Position numbers and translations under genes: made by a program. DNA of 8,433 bases, taken from the NCBI GenBank assembly GCA_013140785.1, contig JABFRZ010000436.1:1-8433 (forward strand), written 5' to 3'. Positions 1 through 6,580 of the stretch are shown in pieces (positions within the stretch are counted from its first letter, which is position 1; each line of letters starts with the position of its first letter). This DNA is from Planctomycetota bacterium. Lineage in GTDB: Bacteria; Planctomycetota; UBA1135; GCA-002686595. Below the pieces are notes generated by a model. The model saw nothing but the letters and a program-made list of their open reading frames with translations. It had not been told where the DNA came from and ran no database searches.

Positions 1-1489
1 AGCGCGCGCTCTCCGCCGCGAGCTGATCGAGCAGCGCGCGCCCGACCGTGCCCGGGCCGATCAGGCCGATCGAGAGCGTGTGCGGCGACAGGTAGAAGCC
101 CGCGTGCACCGCGCGCAGCGCGCGCGTGGCGTCGCGCGCCTGCACCACCACCGAGATGTTGCGCTCGGAGGCGCCCTGCGCGATGGCGCGCACGTTGACG
201 CCCGCCAGCCCGAGCGCGTGGAAGACCTTGCCCGCGACGCCGGGGATGCCTGGCATTCCGTCGCCCACCACCGCCAGGATCGCGAGCTCGCGGTGCAGCC
301 CGACGTCCTGGATCTGGCCGCCCGCGAGCTCGCGCTCGAAGGCCGCGCGCACGACCGCCACGGCGCGCTCGGCCTCGGCCTCGGGCACGGCGCAGCAGAT
401 CGAGTGCTCCGAGCTGCCCTGCGAGATCAGCACCACCGAGATCTGCTCCTCGAGCAGCGCGCCGAACAGGCGGTGCGCGGTGCCGGGCACGCCGATCATG
501 CCCGCGCCCTCCAGATCCAGGAGCGCGATGCGCTCGATCGTGGTGATGCCCTTGACCGGCTGGCTCGACTTCGGCTTGGCGCACACGACGCTGCCCGGCT
601 TCTCGGGCGCGAAGGTGTTCCGGATCCAGATCGGGATGCCGAGCTTGATCGCCGGCGCCATGGTCTGCGGGTGCAGCACCTTGGCGCCGAAGTAGGCCAG
701 CTCCATGGCCTCGTCATAGGAGAGCGAGTCGATCACGCGCGCCTCGGGCACGCGCCGCGGGTCGGCCGAGAGCACGCCGTCCACGTCGGTCCAGATGTGG
801 ATCTCGGCGGCCTCGAGCAGCGCGCCGAAGATCGAGGCCGAGAAGTCGCTGCCGTTGCGGCCGAGTGTGGTCTGCACGCCGCGCAGGTCGCTGGCGACGA
901 AGCCCGGCACGACGAGCGTCTCGGCCTGCTCTTCGGCCAACAGCCCGTCGAGCGCGCGGCGCGCGTCCGCCCACTGCACCGCCGGTCCGAGCGGCCCCCA
1001 CTCGACCAGCACGCAACGCCGCGCGTCGAGCCAGGCGACGCCGCCGGGCCGCCGCCCGCGCTCGGCCAGGAAGAGCTCGAACACGCGCGTGGACCAGAGC
1101 TCGCCGTAGCCCGCCACGAGATCGGTGACGTTGCGCCCGGCCACGCGCGTCAGCTCGGCCGAGTGCAGCAGGCGCTCGAGGTCGGCGAGGTCGTGCTCGA
1201 ACGTCTCGCAGAAGCTCTGCAGCCCGCGCGGCGAGAGCAACTCCTCCGCCAGCCCGAGATGGCGCGCGCGCAGCGCCGCGAACTCACTTGCGCGCGACGG
1301 ATCACGCGCCTCCGCCAGCTTCACGAGCCCGAGCAGCGCGTCCGTCACCCCGCGGCACGCCGACAAGACCAGCGCGAGACTCCCCGCCGGCAGCCCTTCG
1401 ACGATCTCCGCCACGCGCCGGAAGCAACCGGCGTCCGCGACGCTCGAGCCGCCGAACTTGTGGACGATCCAGGGCCGCTGGGCGCTCAC
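1..1489 (-). CDS. thrA: Bifunctional aspartokinase / homoserine dehydrogenase (ThrA type), 3' end cut by the window edge
   Basis: Phosphorylates aspartate at the entry of the Thr/Met/Lys pathway; the missing C-terminal part would reduce aspartate semialdehyde to homoserine. The 496 visible codons read, in order, KFGGSSV (K11, kinase N-terminus), a GYGELWS segment near 127, LGRNGSD (209-215) followed by IWTDVDGV (kinase core), and two ACT domains (about 317-370 and 400-465). A dinucleotide-binding motif GPGTVG (478-483) then opens the homoserine dehydrogenase domain, which separates it from a monofunctional LysC. The ACT loops read ISQGSSEHSI and IAQGASERNI. Their glutamines, Q357 and Q438, match the pair known to bind threonine in plant AK-HSD, so threonine feedback inhibition is inferred. 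The start is GTG at 1489: KFGG falls at the usual distance and upstream codons do not look like the family. No good Shine-Dalgarno is visible. E. coli ThrA is about 820 residues, so roughly 320 are missing here. It is divergent from the ROK kinase gene. Confidence 0.95.
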   Translation of the reverse strand, partial: MSAQRPWIVHKFGGSSVADAGCFRRVAEIVEGLPAGSLALVLSACRGVTDALLGLVKLAEARDPSRASEFAALRARHLGLAEELLSPRGLQSFCETFEHDLADLERLLHSAELTRVAGRNVTDLVAGYGELWSTRVFELFLAERGRRPGGVAWLDARRCVLVEWGPLGPAVQWADARRALDGLLAEEQAETLVVPGFVASDLRGVQTTLGRNGSDFSASIFGALLEAAEIHIWTDVDGVLSADPRRVPEARVIDSLSYDEAMELAYFGAKVLHPQTMAPAIKLGIPIWIRNTFAPEKPGSVVCAKPKSSQPVKGITTIERIALLDLEGAGMIGVPGTAHRLFGALLEEQISVVLISQGSSEHSICCAVPEAEAERAVAVVRAAFERELAGGQIQDVGLHRELAILAVVGDGMPGIPGVAGKVFHALGLAGVNVRAIAQGASERNISVVVQARDATRALRAVHAGFYLSPHTLSIGLIGPGTVGRALLDQLAAESAR

Positions 1490-1539
1490 GCGGGGCTGCG
1501 TGGACTTCGGACGTGCGGCGAGGGCGACACTCCCGCGCG

Positions 1540-1568
1540 ACTCTACTGGCGCCGTCTGGGCCAGGCAA
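1540..1568 (-). promoter_or_regulatory. Candidate sigma70-like promoter for the aspartokinase gene
   Basis: On the minus strand TTGCCT (1563-1568) and TAGAGT (1540-1545) are separated by exactly 17 bases. Each matches 4 of 6 consensus positions. The -10 box lies about 50 bases upstream of the GTG start. It is the best pair I found in this divergent intergenic region, but boxes this loose occur by chance, so it is only a candidate. For the opposite gene, only a weak GATAAC (1633-1638) without a matching -35 box is visible. Confidence 0.25.
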
Positions 1569-1683
1569 CGGAAGCGAGAATGACCCGGCGAAGGAAGGAA
1601 GAATCACCCTGGGGTCGCACGCTCGTGCTCCCGATAACCTCTCGCGCTGGCCATCCCGAACGCTGCTCCCTCCTTCTGAAGAC

Positions 1684-2421
1684 ATGAAGATCCTGGTCAT
1701 CGACGTCGGCGGAACGCACGTGAAGGTCAAGCTCTGCGGTCAGAGCGAGCGGCGCGACGTGGACTCGGGCCCGCGCATGGGGCCCGCCGAGATGGTCGAG
1801 GCCGTGCGCCGCTTGAGCGCGGACTGGGACTACGAGGTCGTGAGCCTCGGCTACCCGGGCGTGGTGAAGCGCGGCCGCCCCGTCGTCGAACCCGCCAACC
1901 TCGCCTCCGGCTGGGTCGCGTTCGACTACGCCGCGGCGCTCCAGCGGCCCGTCAAGATCCTGAACGACGCCGCGCTGCAGGCGGTCGGCGGCTACCGCGG
2001 CGGGAAGATGCTCTTCCTCGGACTCGGCACGGGGCTCGGCTCGGCCCTGATTGCGGACGGGACGATCCTGCCGCTCGAGCTCGCGCACCTCCCGTATCGC
2101 AAGGGCCGCACGTACGAGGAGTACCTCGGCAAGCAAGGCCGCAAACGCCTCGGACGCGCCAAGTGGCAGAAGCACGTGCTCGCGGTGGTCGAGCTCCTGC
2201 GCGCCGCGCTCGAGGCCGACGAGGTCCTGCTCGGCGGCGGGCGCGCCAACGAGCTCGCGGAACTCCCGAGCCACGCCCGCCTCGGCAGCAACGAGCACGC
2301 CTTCGCCGGCGGCGCGCTGCTCTTCGGCGACACGCCCTTCGCCGCGCAAGTGCCGGAGTTCCGGCGCGACGGTCGGCCGCGCGCTTCCGAGGTCGGACCT
2401 CGAATCGCGCAAGGAAGCTGA
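1684..2421 (+). CDS. ROK-family sugar kinase, polyphosphate-glucokinase-like
   Basis: Cytoplasmic sugar kinase of 245 residues, probably making glucose 6-phosphate; the phosphoryl donor (ATP or polyphosphate) cannot be read from the sequence. The N-terminal phosphate loop is DVGGTHVKV (7-15), the catalytic segment is ILNDAALQAVGGYRGGKM (D95 likely the base), LGLGTGLGSA (112-121) is the second nucleotide-binding loop, and ELAHLPYRKGRTYEEY (132-147) follows. This wording is what I remember of a well-conserved group annotated as ROK protein or polyphosphate glucokinase. The Cys-rich zinc motif of classical ROK repressors and kinases is absent, as is usual in this group. The frame is open far upstream, but ATG at 1684 puts the phosphate loop at the normal distance; the ribosome site is weak (GAAG almost touching the start). 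About 30 residues after GGALLFG look like a non-conserved tail. It converges with the metallopeptidase gene. Confidence 0.88.
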   Translation: MKILVIDVGGTHVKVKLCGQSERRDVDSGPRMGPAEMVEAVRRLSADWDYEVVSLGYPGVVKRGRPVVEPANLASGWVAFDYAAALQRPVKILNDAALQAVGGYRGGKMLFLGLGTGLGSALIADGTILPLELAHLPYRKGRTYEEYLGKQGRKRLGRAKWQKHVLAVVELLRAALEADEVLLGGGRANELAELPSHARLGSNEHAFAGGALLFGDTPFAAQVPEFRRDGRPRASEVGPRIAQGS

Positions 2422-2430
2422 ATCGATTCT

Positions 2431-2456
2431 GCTCCCAGGAGCCATCCTCCGGGAGC
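2431..2456. terminator. Hairpin between convergent genes, possible bidirectional terminator
   Basis: GCTCCCAGGA (2431-2440) pairs with TCCT (2445-2448) and GGGAGC (2451-2456). This gives a 10-bp stem with a GCCA loop and a two-base CC bulge. It starts ten bases after the kinase stop and lies about 40 bases beyond the metallopeptidase stop, which is where a shared terminator would sit. No T-run follows on either strand, so it is not a textbook intrinsic terminator; that is common in very GC-rich genomes. Confidence 0.5.
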
Positions 2457-2496
2457 GTGACCGAGCCCTCCGACCTCCCGGGCGCGTGGGCCGCGC

Positions 2497-4096
2497 CTAC
2501 GGCACGAGCTCGAGCCGGAGCCCGCCGGCCTTCGCGGCGAGCCTGCCGCGTTTCGCCTGCACGCGCACGCCGGGCAACTCGAGATCGAGCTCCGCGACGG
2601 CGTCCCTGGGCAGGGTCCCGAGCCCGAGCGCCTTCGCCAAGGCCGCGGCCTCGACCGGCCCGGCGAGCTGGAACTGGATGGTCTTCCTCTTCGCGTCGTG
2701 CAGAGTCGGCGTGCTCTCGCTCTGCTCGAAAGGTGGCTCTGTCGGAGAGCTCGCCGCGCAGCGGCACCAGGGTGTAGATCGTGCGCTCGGGATCGACGCG
2801 CGTCAGACCGAAGGGCGTGAAGTTGAAGCCCACGGTCGTGTCCAAGCCCGAGTAGTCGAGCGTGAACAGCGCCGGGCCGGCCAGGATCGACCCGGCCAGG
2901 GACCGGGCCGCGGCGGTGCCGGCGCGCTCGAGCTCGCGCTTCTGCGCGAGGAGCGCGTCGAAGCCTCCTGCCTTGCGCGCCCGCTCGAGCGCGCTCTTCA
3001 GATCAGCGTCCGTGGGCGCGAGGACCTCGCGCACGAGCCCGGTCAGCGTCGTGCCGGCCTCGAAGATGCGCTCACGCCAGTCGTCGGCGCCCAGTCGGTC
3101 GAGCATCGCCCCCGCGCCCAACCCCGTGAAGTACAGGCGGAAGCGCAGCGCGCCCGAGCCGTAGGGGTCGTTGTTCACGAGCGTCGCGCCCGAGCAATTG
3201 CCGCGCAGCGCGTCGAGCAGCCTGCGCCGCCACGCGTCGAGCCCGTCGAAGCCGTGGAAGCCGCGTGCCCAACGCATGGGCTCGAGCGGTCTCCGTCCCT
3301 CGAACGTCAGCGAGGCGCGCCACTCGGTGTACTTCGCCAGCCCCTCGTTGAACTCCGTGCCGTCCTCGTATTGCACGGCCTGGGCCGGGAGACGCGCGCG
3401 ACGCTCGCTGCGCACGGCCAGCCACTCCAGCGCCGCCGTGAAAACCTCCTCGTCGTCCTGCGCCGTGAGCGCGCGCTCGAGCAGCTGGCCCTCGAGCGCG
3501 AAGCCGGCGTTGTTCTCGGGCTGGAGCCAGGGGTACTGGAGCAGCCAGGCCTCGCTCGCGGACTTGTCGGGCGCCTTCGCCTGGTGCACGTGGAAGGCCT
3601 CGTGCACGATCATGCCGAGCTGGTCGTAGGGGTCGGCGCTGAGGTGCTGGGCGGTGAGCTCGCGTCCCTTCTCGTTCGCGGGCCGCGCGTCGGCGAGGAG
3701 CTGCTCCAGCCACGGCCTCAGGTTCGACACCGGATCGGCCACCACCAGGGTCTCGACGCCGTTCACCGTGGTCGAGGTGTTCTGACCGTCGAGCGCAATC
3801 AGAGTCGGCCCGTCCTTGAGGTCGAGCGTCCAGCCCTCGGGCAGCAGCGCGCAAGCAACGCGCACGAACCCGTCCGGCGGCCGCGGGTGGTTCACGAGCG
3901 CGTCCTGCACGCCCGGCAGGTAGAGGAGGATCGGCGTCGTGCGCGCGTTCCAGCCGGGCCAGACCGGATTGTCGTCGCGCGCGATGACCTCATGGACCTG
4001 GACCACCTCGGCCAGGAGCAAGGGGTCTATTCGCAGGGTCCGAGTCTCGCCGGGAGCGGCGCAAAGAAGGGAGACGAGCCAGGGGAAGGTGAGCAT
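2497..4096 (-). CDS. Putative exported zinc metallopeptidase (HExxH), reading frame interrupted by a frameshift
   Basis: About 530 residues if the shift is corrected; I do not recognise the family. The N-terminus (MLTFPWLVSLLCAAPG) is hydrophobic like a signal peptide, but it lacks the usual basic residues and a proper lipobox. IVHEAFHVHQ (163-172) holds an HExxH zinc site (H165, E166, H169). Possible third ligands are E251 in FNEGLAKYTEW, which resembles gluzincin EGLA-Y motifs, or E202 in FALEGQLLERAL. Substrate unknown. The first frame reads sensibly to about residue 449 (TLVPLRGEL) and then turns into Arg-rich nonsense running on into the antisense of the kinase gene. The neighbouring frame continues as TLHDAKRKTIQFQLAG and ends in TAG at 2497-2499, close to the hairpin. 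ATG at 4096 is the only start in the frame after an upstream stop. Whether the gene is dead, recoded or mis-sequenced is open. It is divergent from the decarboxylase gene. Confidence 0.75.
2741..2755 (-). other. Frameshift site in the metallopeptidase gene
   Basis: Sensible coding moves here from the frame starting at 4096 to the frame ending at 2497. The change equals one extra base (or two missing) in the minus-strand stretch GGCGAGCTCTCCGAC. Dropping one base would read through as RGEL-PTEPPFEQSESTPTLHD. No slippery run typical of programmed shifting is evident. The position is good to within about 15 to 30 bases. Confidence 0.65.
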
Positions 4097-4194
4097 GGGC
4101 GTGGTCCGTTGGGACGGAGCGGGTTCGGCTCAGGCGCTGCTCCACCGCCCGGAGACTTGGCAATCGGGAATCCATGCGGGAGAACGAGGCGTGT

Positions 4195-4220
4195 CCCTCG
4201 CGTGAGGGGCCTCGTATCAT
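4195..4220 (+). promoter_or_regulatory. Small hairpin and -10-like box upstream of the decarboxylase
   Basis: CCCTC (4195-4199) and GAGGG (4204-4208) form a 5-bp inverted repeat around GCGT. It is followed by TATCAT (4215-4220), a good match to a -10 box. There is no convincing -35 box, because the hairpin overlaps the place where it would be. That arrangement would suit a regulated promoter, but the signals are short. A separate TTGGCA at 4157-4162 resembles a -35 box without a good partner. The 162-base region serves two divergent genes. Confidence 0.25.
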
Positions 4221-4258
4221 CCGCGCTCCCCCCGTGCATTCGAGAGAGCCGCTCGCCC

Positions 4259-5674
4259 GTGACCCCTGAAGAGTTCCGCCGCTTCGGACACCAAGTCATC
4301 GACTGGGTCGCGGACTACCGCGCCACGGTCGAGGCGCGACCGGTGCAGCCGCGCATCGAGCCGGGGGAGTTGCGCGCGAAGCTACCCAGCGAGCCGCCGC
4401 TCGAGCCAGAGGCGTTCGCGGAGGTCCTGGCGGACGTCGAGAAGCTCATCCTGCCGGCGCTCGCGCATTGGCAGCACCCGCGCTTCTTCGGGTACTTCCC
4501 GTCGAACGGCGAGCTCGCGAGCGTGCTCGGCGATTATCTGAGCACGGGGCTCGGCGCGCTGGGCCTGAACTGGCAGGCAGCGCCGGCGCTGACCGAGCTC
4601 GAGGAGGTCGTGACCGACTGGATGCGGCGCATGACCGGGCTCGCGGACGGCTGGCAGGGCGTGATCCAGGACACGGCCTCGAGCTGCACGCTGGTGGCGC
4701 TGATCTCGGCGCGCGAGCGTGCCTCGGACTTCGACCTCGCGCGCGGCGGGTTTCAGAGCGGCAAGAAGCCGCTGGTCGTGTACTGCTCGGAGCAGGCCCA
4801 CAGCTCGGTCGAGAAGGCGGCGCTCTTGGCCGGCTTCGGGCGCGCCTTCGTGCGCAAGATCGAGGTGGACCAGCACTTCGCCATGCTGCCCGCGGCGCTC
4901 AGCGTCGCGATCGAGTCCGACGTGGCCCAAGGGCGCGTGCCATGCGCGATCGTGGCGACGACCGGCACGACCACGACCACCGCGCTCGACCCGCTCGAGC
5001 CGATTGCTGCGCTCGCGGGGAAGCACAAGCTGTGGCTGCACGTGGACGCGGCCATGGCGGGCTCGGCCATGATCCTGCCAGAGTGCCGCTGGATGTGGCA
5101 GGGCATGGAGGGCGCGGACTCGCTCGTCATCAACCCGCACAAGTGGCTGGGCGTGGCCTTCGATTGCTCGCTCTATTTCGTGCGCGACCCCGAGCACCTG
5201 GTGCGGGTGATGAGCACGAACCCGAGCTACCTGCGCACCGGCGTGGACGGACGAGTCACGAACTTCCGCGACTGGGGCATCCCGCTCGGGCGCCGCTTCC
5301 GCGCGCTCAAGCTGTGGTTCCTGATCCGCGAGCAGGGCGTGAGCGGCCTGCAGCGGCGCCTGCGACGCGACCTGGAAAACGCGCAGTGGCTCGCGGGTGA
5401 GGTGCGGAAGAGCGAGTCCTGGCGTGTGCTCGCACCCGTGCCGCTCCAGACGGTGTGCGTGCGCCACGAGCCGCCCGGACTCGAGGGCGAAGCCCTCGAT
5501 CGCCACACTCTGGCCTGGTGCGAGTCCATCAACCGCTCGGGCGCCGCCTGGCTCACCCCGGCCGTGCTCGACGGCCGTTGGATGGTGCGCGTCTCGATCG
5601 GCGCGCTCGCCACCGAGAAGAAGCACGTCGAGGAGCTGTGGAGCGCGCTGCAGGGCGCGGCGAAGACGAGCTAG
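4259..5674 (+). CDS. PLP-dependent aromatic-L-amino-acid decarboxylase (group II)
   Basis: Cytoplasmic fold-type I enzyme of 471 residues that removes CO2 from an aromatic amino acid (Trp, Tyr, Phe or DOPA class) to give the arylalkylamine; the substrate is not decided by sequence. Family hallmarks in order: TPEEFRRFGHQVIDWVADY at the N-terminus, HPRFFGYFPSNG (73-84), SEQAHSSVEKA (177-187) with H181 stacking on the cofactor, HVDAAMAGSA (261-270) with D263 facing the pyridine nitrogen, NPHKWLGVAFDCS (292-304) with PLP lysine K295, and IPLGRRFRALKLWF (341-354). Y324 in NPSYLRT lies 29 residues after the lysine, as catalytic Tyr332 does after Lys303 in animal DOPA decarboxylase. That favours plain decarboxylation over the aldehyde-forming variant, which carries Phe there. 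The length fits the family (about 480). GTG at 4259 is chosen because family similarity begins at once; only a weak purine stretch (GAGAGAG) lies upstream. It stands alone, with no amine oxidase or transporter in view. Confidence 0.93.
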   Translation: MTPEEFRRFGHQVIDWVADYRATVEARPVQPRIEPGELRAKLPSEPPLEPEAFAEVLADVEKLILPALAHWQHPRFFGYFPSNGELASVLGDYLSTGLGALGLNWQAAPALTELEEVVTDWMRRMTGLADGWQGVIQDTASSCTLVALISARERASDFDLARGGFQSGKKPLVVYCSEQAHSSVEKAALLAGFGRAFVRKIEVDQHFAMLPAALSVAIESDVAQGRVPCAIVATTGTTTTTALDPLEPIAALAGKHKLWLHVDAAMAGSAMILPECRWMWQGMEGADSLVINPHKWLGVAFDCSLYFVRDPEHLVRVMSTNPSYLRTGVDGRVTNFRDWGIPLGRRFRALKLWFLIREQGVSGLQRRLRRDLENAQWLAGEVRKSESWRVLAPVPLQTVCVRHEPPGLEGEALDRHTLAWCESINRSGAAWLTPAVLDGRWMVRVSIGALATEKKHVEELWSALQGAAKTS

Positions 5675-5700
5675 CTAGCGCGAGGGCTCGGCCCGCCTAA

Positions 5701-5734
5701 CGGTCGCGGCGGATGCGGCCCGGCGTTCCGACCG
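5701..5734. terminator. Weak inverted repeat between convergent genes
   Basis: CGGTCG (5701-5706) and CGACCG (5729-5734) are reverse complements separated by 22 bases with little further pairing. It lies 26 bases after the decarboxylase stop and directly beyond the second TGA of the small Lys-rich gene, so a terminator role is reasonable by position. The stem is short and no T-run follows. Confidence 0.22.
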
Positions 5735-5735
5735 A

Positions 5736-5858
5736 TCAGGCCTGGGACTTGGACGCTGACTTCAGCTTCGGCGGAGGCTTCGGCTTCGCGCCCGGCTTCG
5801 GAGTCGCGCTCTTCTTGGCGGTATCGGCTCGCCCGACCGGGCGTGCGGTGCCGGCGCT
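5736..5858 (-). pseudogene. In-frame continuation of the Lys/Pro/Ala-rich gene after a TGA
   Basis: Directly after the TGA at 5859-5861 the same frame stays open for 40 codons to a second TGA (5736-5738). It reads PVGRADTAKKSATPKPGAKP and on to KLKSASKSQA. Lys, Pro, Ala and Ser dominate, with AAG for nearly every lysine, exactly as in the gene before the stop. The other frames here lack this pattern. It therefore looks like the original C-terminus of the same protein (148 residues in total), cut off by a nonsense change such as CGA or GGA to TGA, or by a base error. It has no plausible start of its own. Confidence 0.55.
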
Positions 5859-6182
5859 TCAACGCTTGGTCGGCTTGAGCGCGGCCGGCCTCTTGGTCGC
5901 GGCCGGCTTGCCCTTCAGGCTCGCGCGCTGAGCTAGGAGCGCGCGCCGCGCGGCCGAGCCGAACGCGGCGTCTCCCGCGGGTTTCTGCGCGGCGGCAGCC
6001 TTCTGCGCCTTGGGCTTGGCGACAGGCAGAAGCGCGGGTTTCGAGGGCGTGGCCTCGCCCGCGCGCTTGGCAGCCGGCTGCACGCCATGCCGCGCCGTGC
6101 TCGGCGTCTCCCGCTCCGGTGCCGCCTCGGCCCGGAGCCCGAGACCCAGCACACAAACGACCCACAAAGACAGGATCCTCAT
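5859..6182 (-). CDS. Small exported Lys/Ala/Pro-rich protein, function unknown
   Basis: A 107-residue protein. MRILSLWVVCVLGLGLRAEAA is a convincing signal peptide: a basic start, a hydrophobic core and an Ala-rich cleavage region. The mature part is low-complexity, basic and likely disordered, with Lys-Pro-Ala stretches such as AKPKAQKAAAAQKPAGDAAF and KGKPAATKRPAALKPTKR. It resembles histone H1-type tails in composition only. Because it is predicted to be exported, binding to a polyanion or cell-wall polymer is more likely than DNA packing, but that is a guess. ATG at 6182 is chosen over one 18 codons upstream because GGGAGGG (6190-6196) lies seven bases before it and the signal peptide starts there. 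The coding pattern continues past the stop (see 5736-5858), so the protein may be truncated. It converges with the decarboxylase gene and diverges from the lipoprotein gene. Confidence 0.65.
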   Translation of the reverse strand: MRILSLWVVCVLGLGLRAEAAPERETPSTARHGVQPAAKRAGEATPSKPALLPVAKPKAQKAAAAQKPAGDAAFGSAARRALLAQRASLKGKPAATKRPAALKPTKR

Positions 6183-6231
6183 CTCGACACCCTCCCGATG
6201 AAGCTGTTGTCGGAAAGCCGGGCTCCCATTC

Positions 6232-6258
6232 TTCACGCGAAGTCCCGATCCGCGTGAA
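6232..6258. promoter_or_regulatory. 8-bp inverted repeat, possible operator
   Basis: TTCACGCG (6232-6239) and CGCGTGAA (6251-6258) are perfect reverse complements with an 11-base spacer. The repeat lies about 50 bases upstream of the start of the small exported protein. It could be an operator for a dimeric regulator or a hairpin in the 5' leader. No regulator gene is in the window. Confidence 0.35.
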
Positions 6259-6566
6259 CCGCCCCGCAGCGCACTCCCGAAGGCAGCGACCGCCTTCGAC
6301 CGCCGCGCAGCACGCCGTTGAAAAGTCCCAACCCTTCTTCGACGAACGGCTGGCCCACGGACTTGCGGGAGCGCCCACGAGACTCGCGCGCGCAGCTGTA
6401 GCCCCGGCGTTACACGCTGTGCCGCGTGCGAGCGAGCACGCGCGTCATGCCGTTGCAGAGGCGCGCATCAGCGCGTGTGCACTCCAAGAGTTCGCCACGA
6501 AGTCGGTGACTCGCCGAACCTGGGTCCACTAGAGGCGAGCGGTCGTCCTCGCAATCGACCGTCCTC

Positions 6567-6573
6567 AAGGAGG
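6567..6573 (+). promoter_or_regulatory. Strong ribosome binding site of the lipoprotein gene
   Basis: AAGGAGG is a full Shine-Dalgarno sequence seven bases before GTG at 6581. It decides the start of a gene with no ATG nearby. The upstream bases CCTC (6563-6566) can pair with GAGG of the site, and a second CGTCCTC copy lies at 6544-6550, so some masking is possible. Confidence 0.8.
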
Positions 6574-6580
6574 TCCTTCG

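Larger units (their letters stand above)
6183..6580. other. Divergent intergenic region of about 400 bases without a supported gene
   Basis: This is the largest non-coding stretch in the window. It carries the ribosome site of the small Lys-rich gene (6190-6196), an inverted repeat (6232-6258), a locally AT-richer stretch around 6316-6350 with a TTGAAA box but no matching -10, and the strong ribosome site of the lipoprotein gene (6567-6573). Open frames cross it on both strands, but they show no family motif, no ribosome site and Arg/Ala-rich composition typical of chance frames in GC-rich DNA. Confidence 0.6.

Noticed and set aside
80..1687. A 535-codon plus-strand open frame opposite the aspartokinase.
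   Set aside because: It is Arg/Ala/His-rich without motifs, lying antisense to a gene with clear kinase and ACT motifs.
1952..2740. The continuation of the metallopeptidase first frame down to 1952.
   Set aside because: It is Arg-rich, overlaps the kinase gene by more than 450 bases in antisense, and competes with a sensible continuation in the next frame.
4382..5626. A 414-codon minus-strand open frame opposite the decarboxylase.
   Set aside because: It is antisense to a well-conserved enzyme and has the composition of a shadow frame.
2051..5674. A single plus-strand open frame of 1207 codons spanning the kinase, the peptidase and the decarboxylase.
   Set aside because: Only the last 471 codons (from 4259) match a protein family. 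The rest is antisense or out-of-frame sequence kept open by high GC content.
5859..5861. The TGA in the Lys-rich gene as a selenocysteine codon.
   Set aside because: No redox motif surrounds it, no convincing SECIS hairpin follows, and the protein is low-complexity; a nonsense change is simpler.
5671..6378. A 235-codon minus-strand open frame overlapping the small Lys-rich gene.
   Set aside because: It lacks a signal or motif. The frame with signal peptide, GGGAGGG site and AAG-rich composition is the better candidate.
6119..6532. A 137-codon plus-strand open frame across the large intergenic region.
   Set aside because: It has no ribosome site and no motif, and it overlaps the signal-peptide end of the small Lys-rich gene in antisense.
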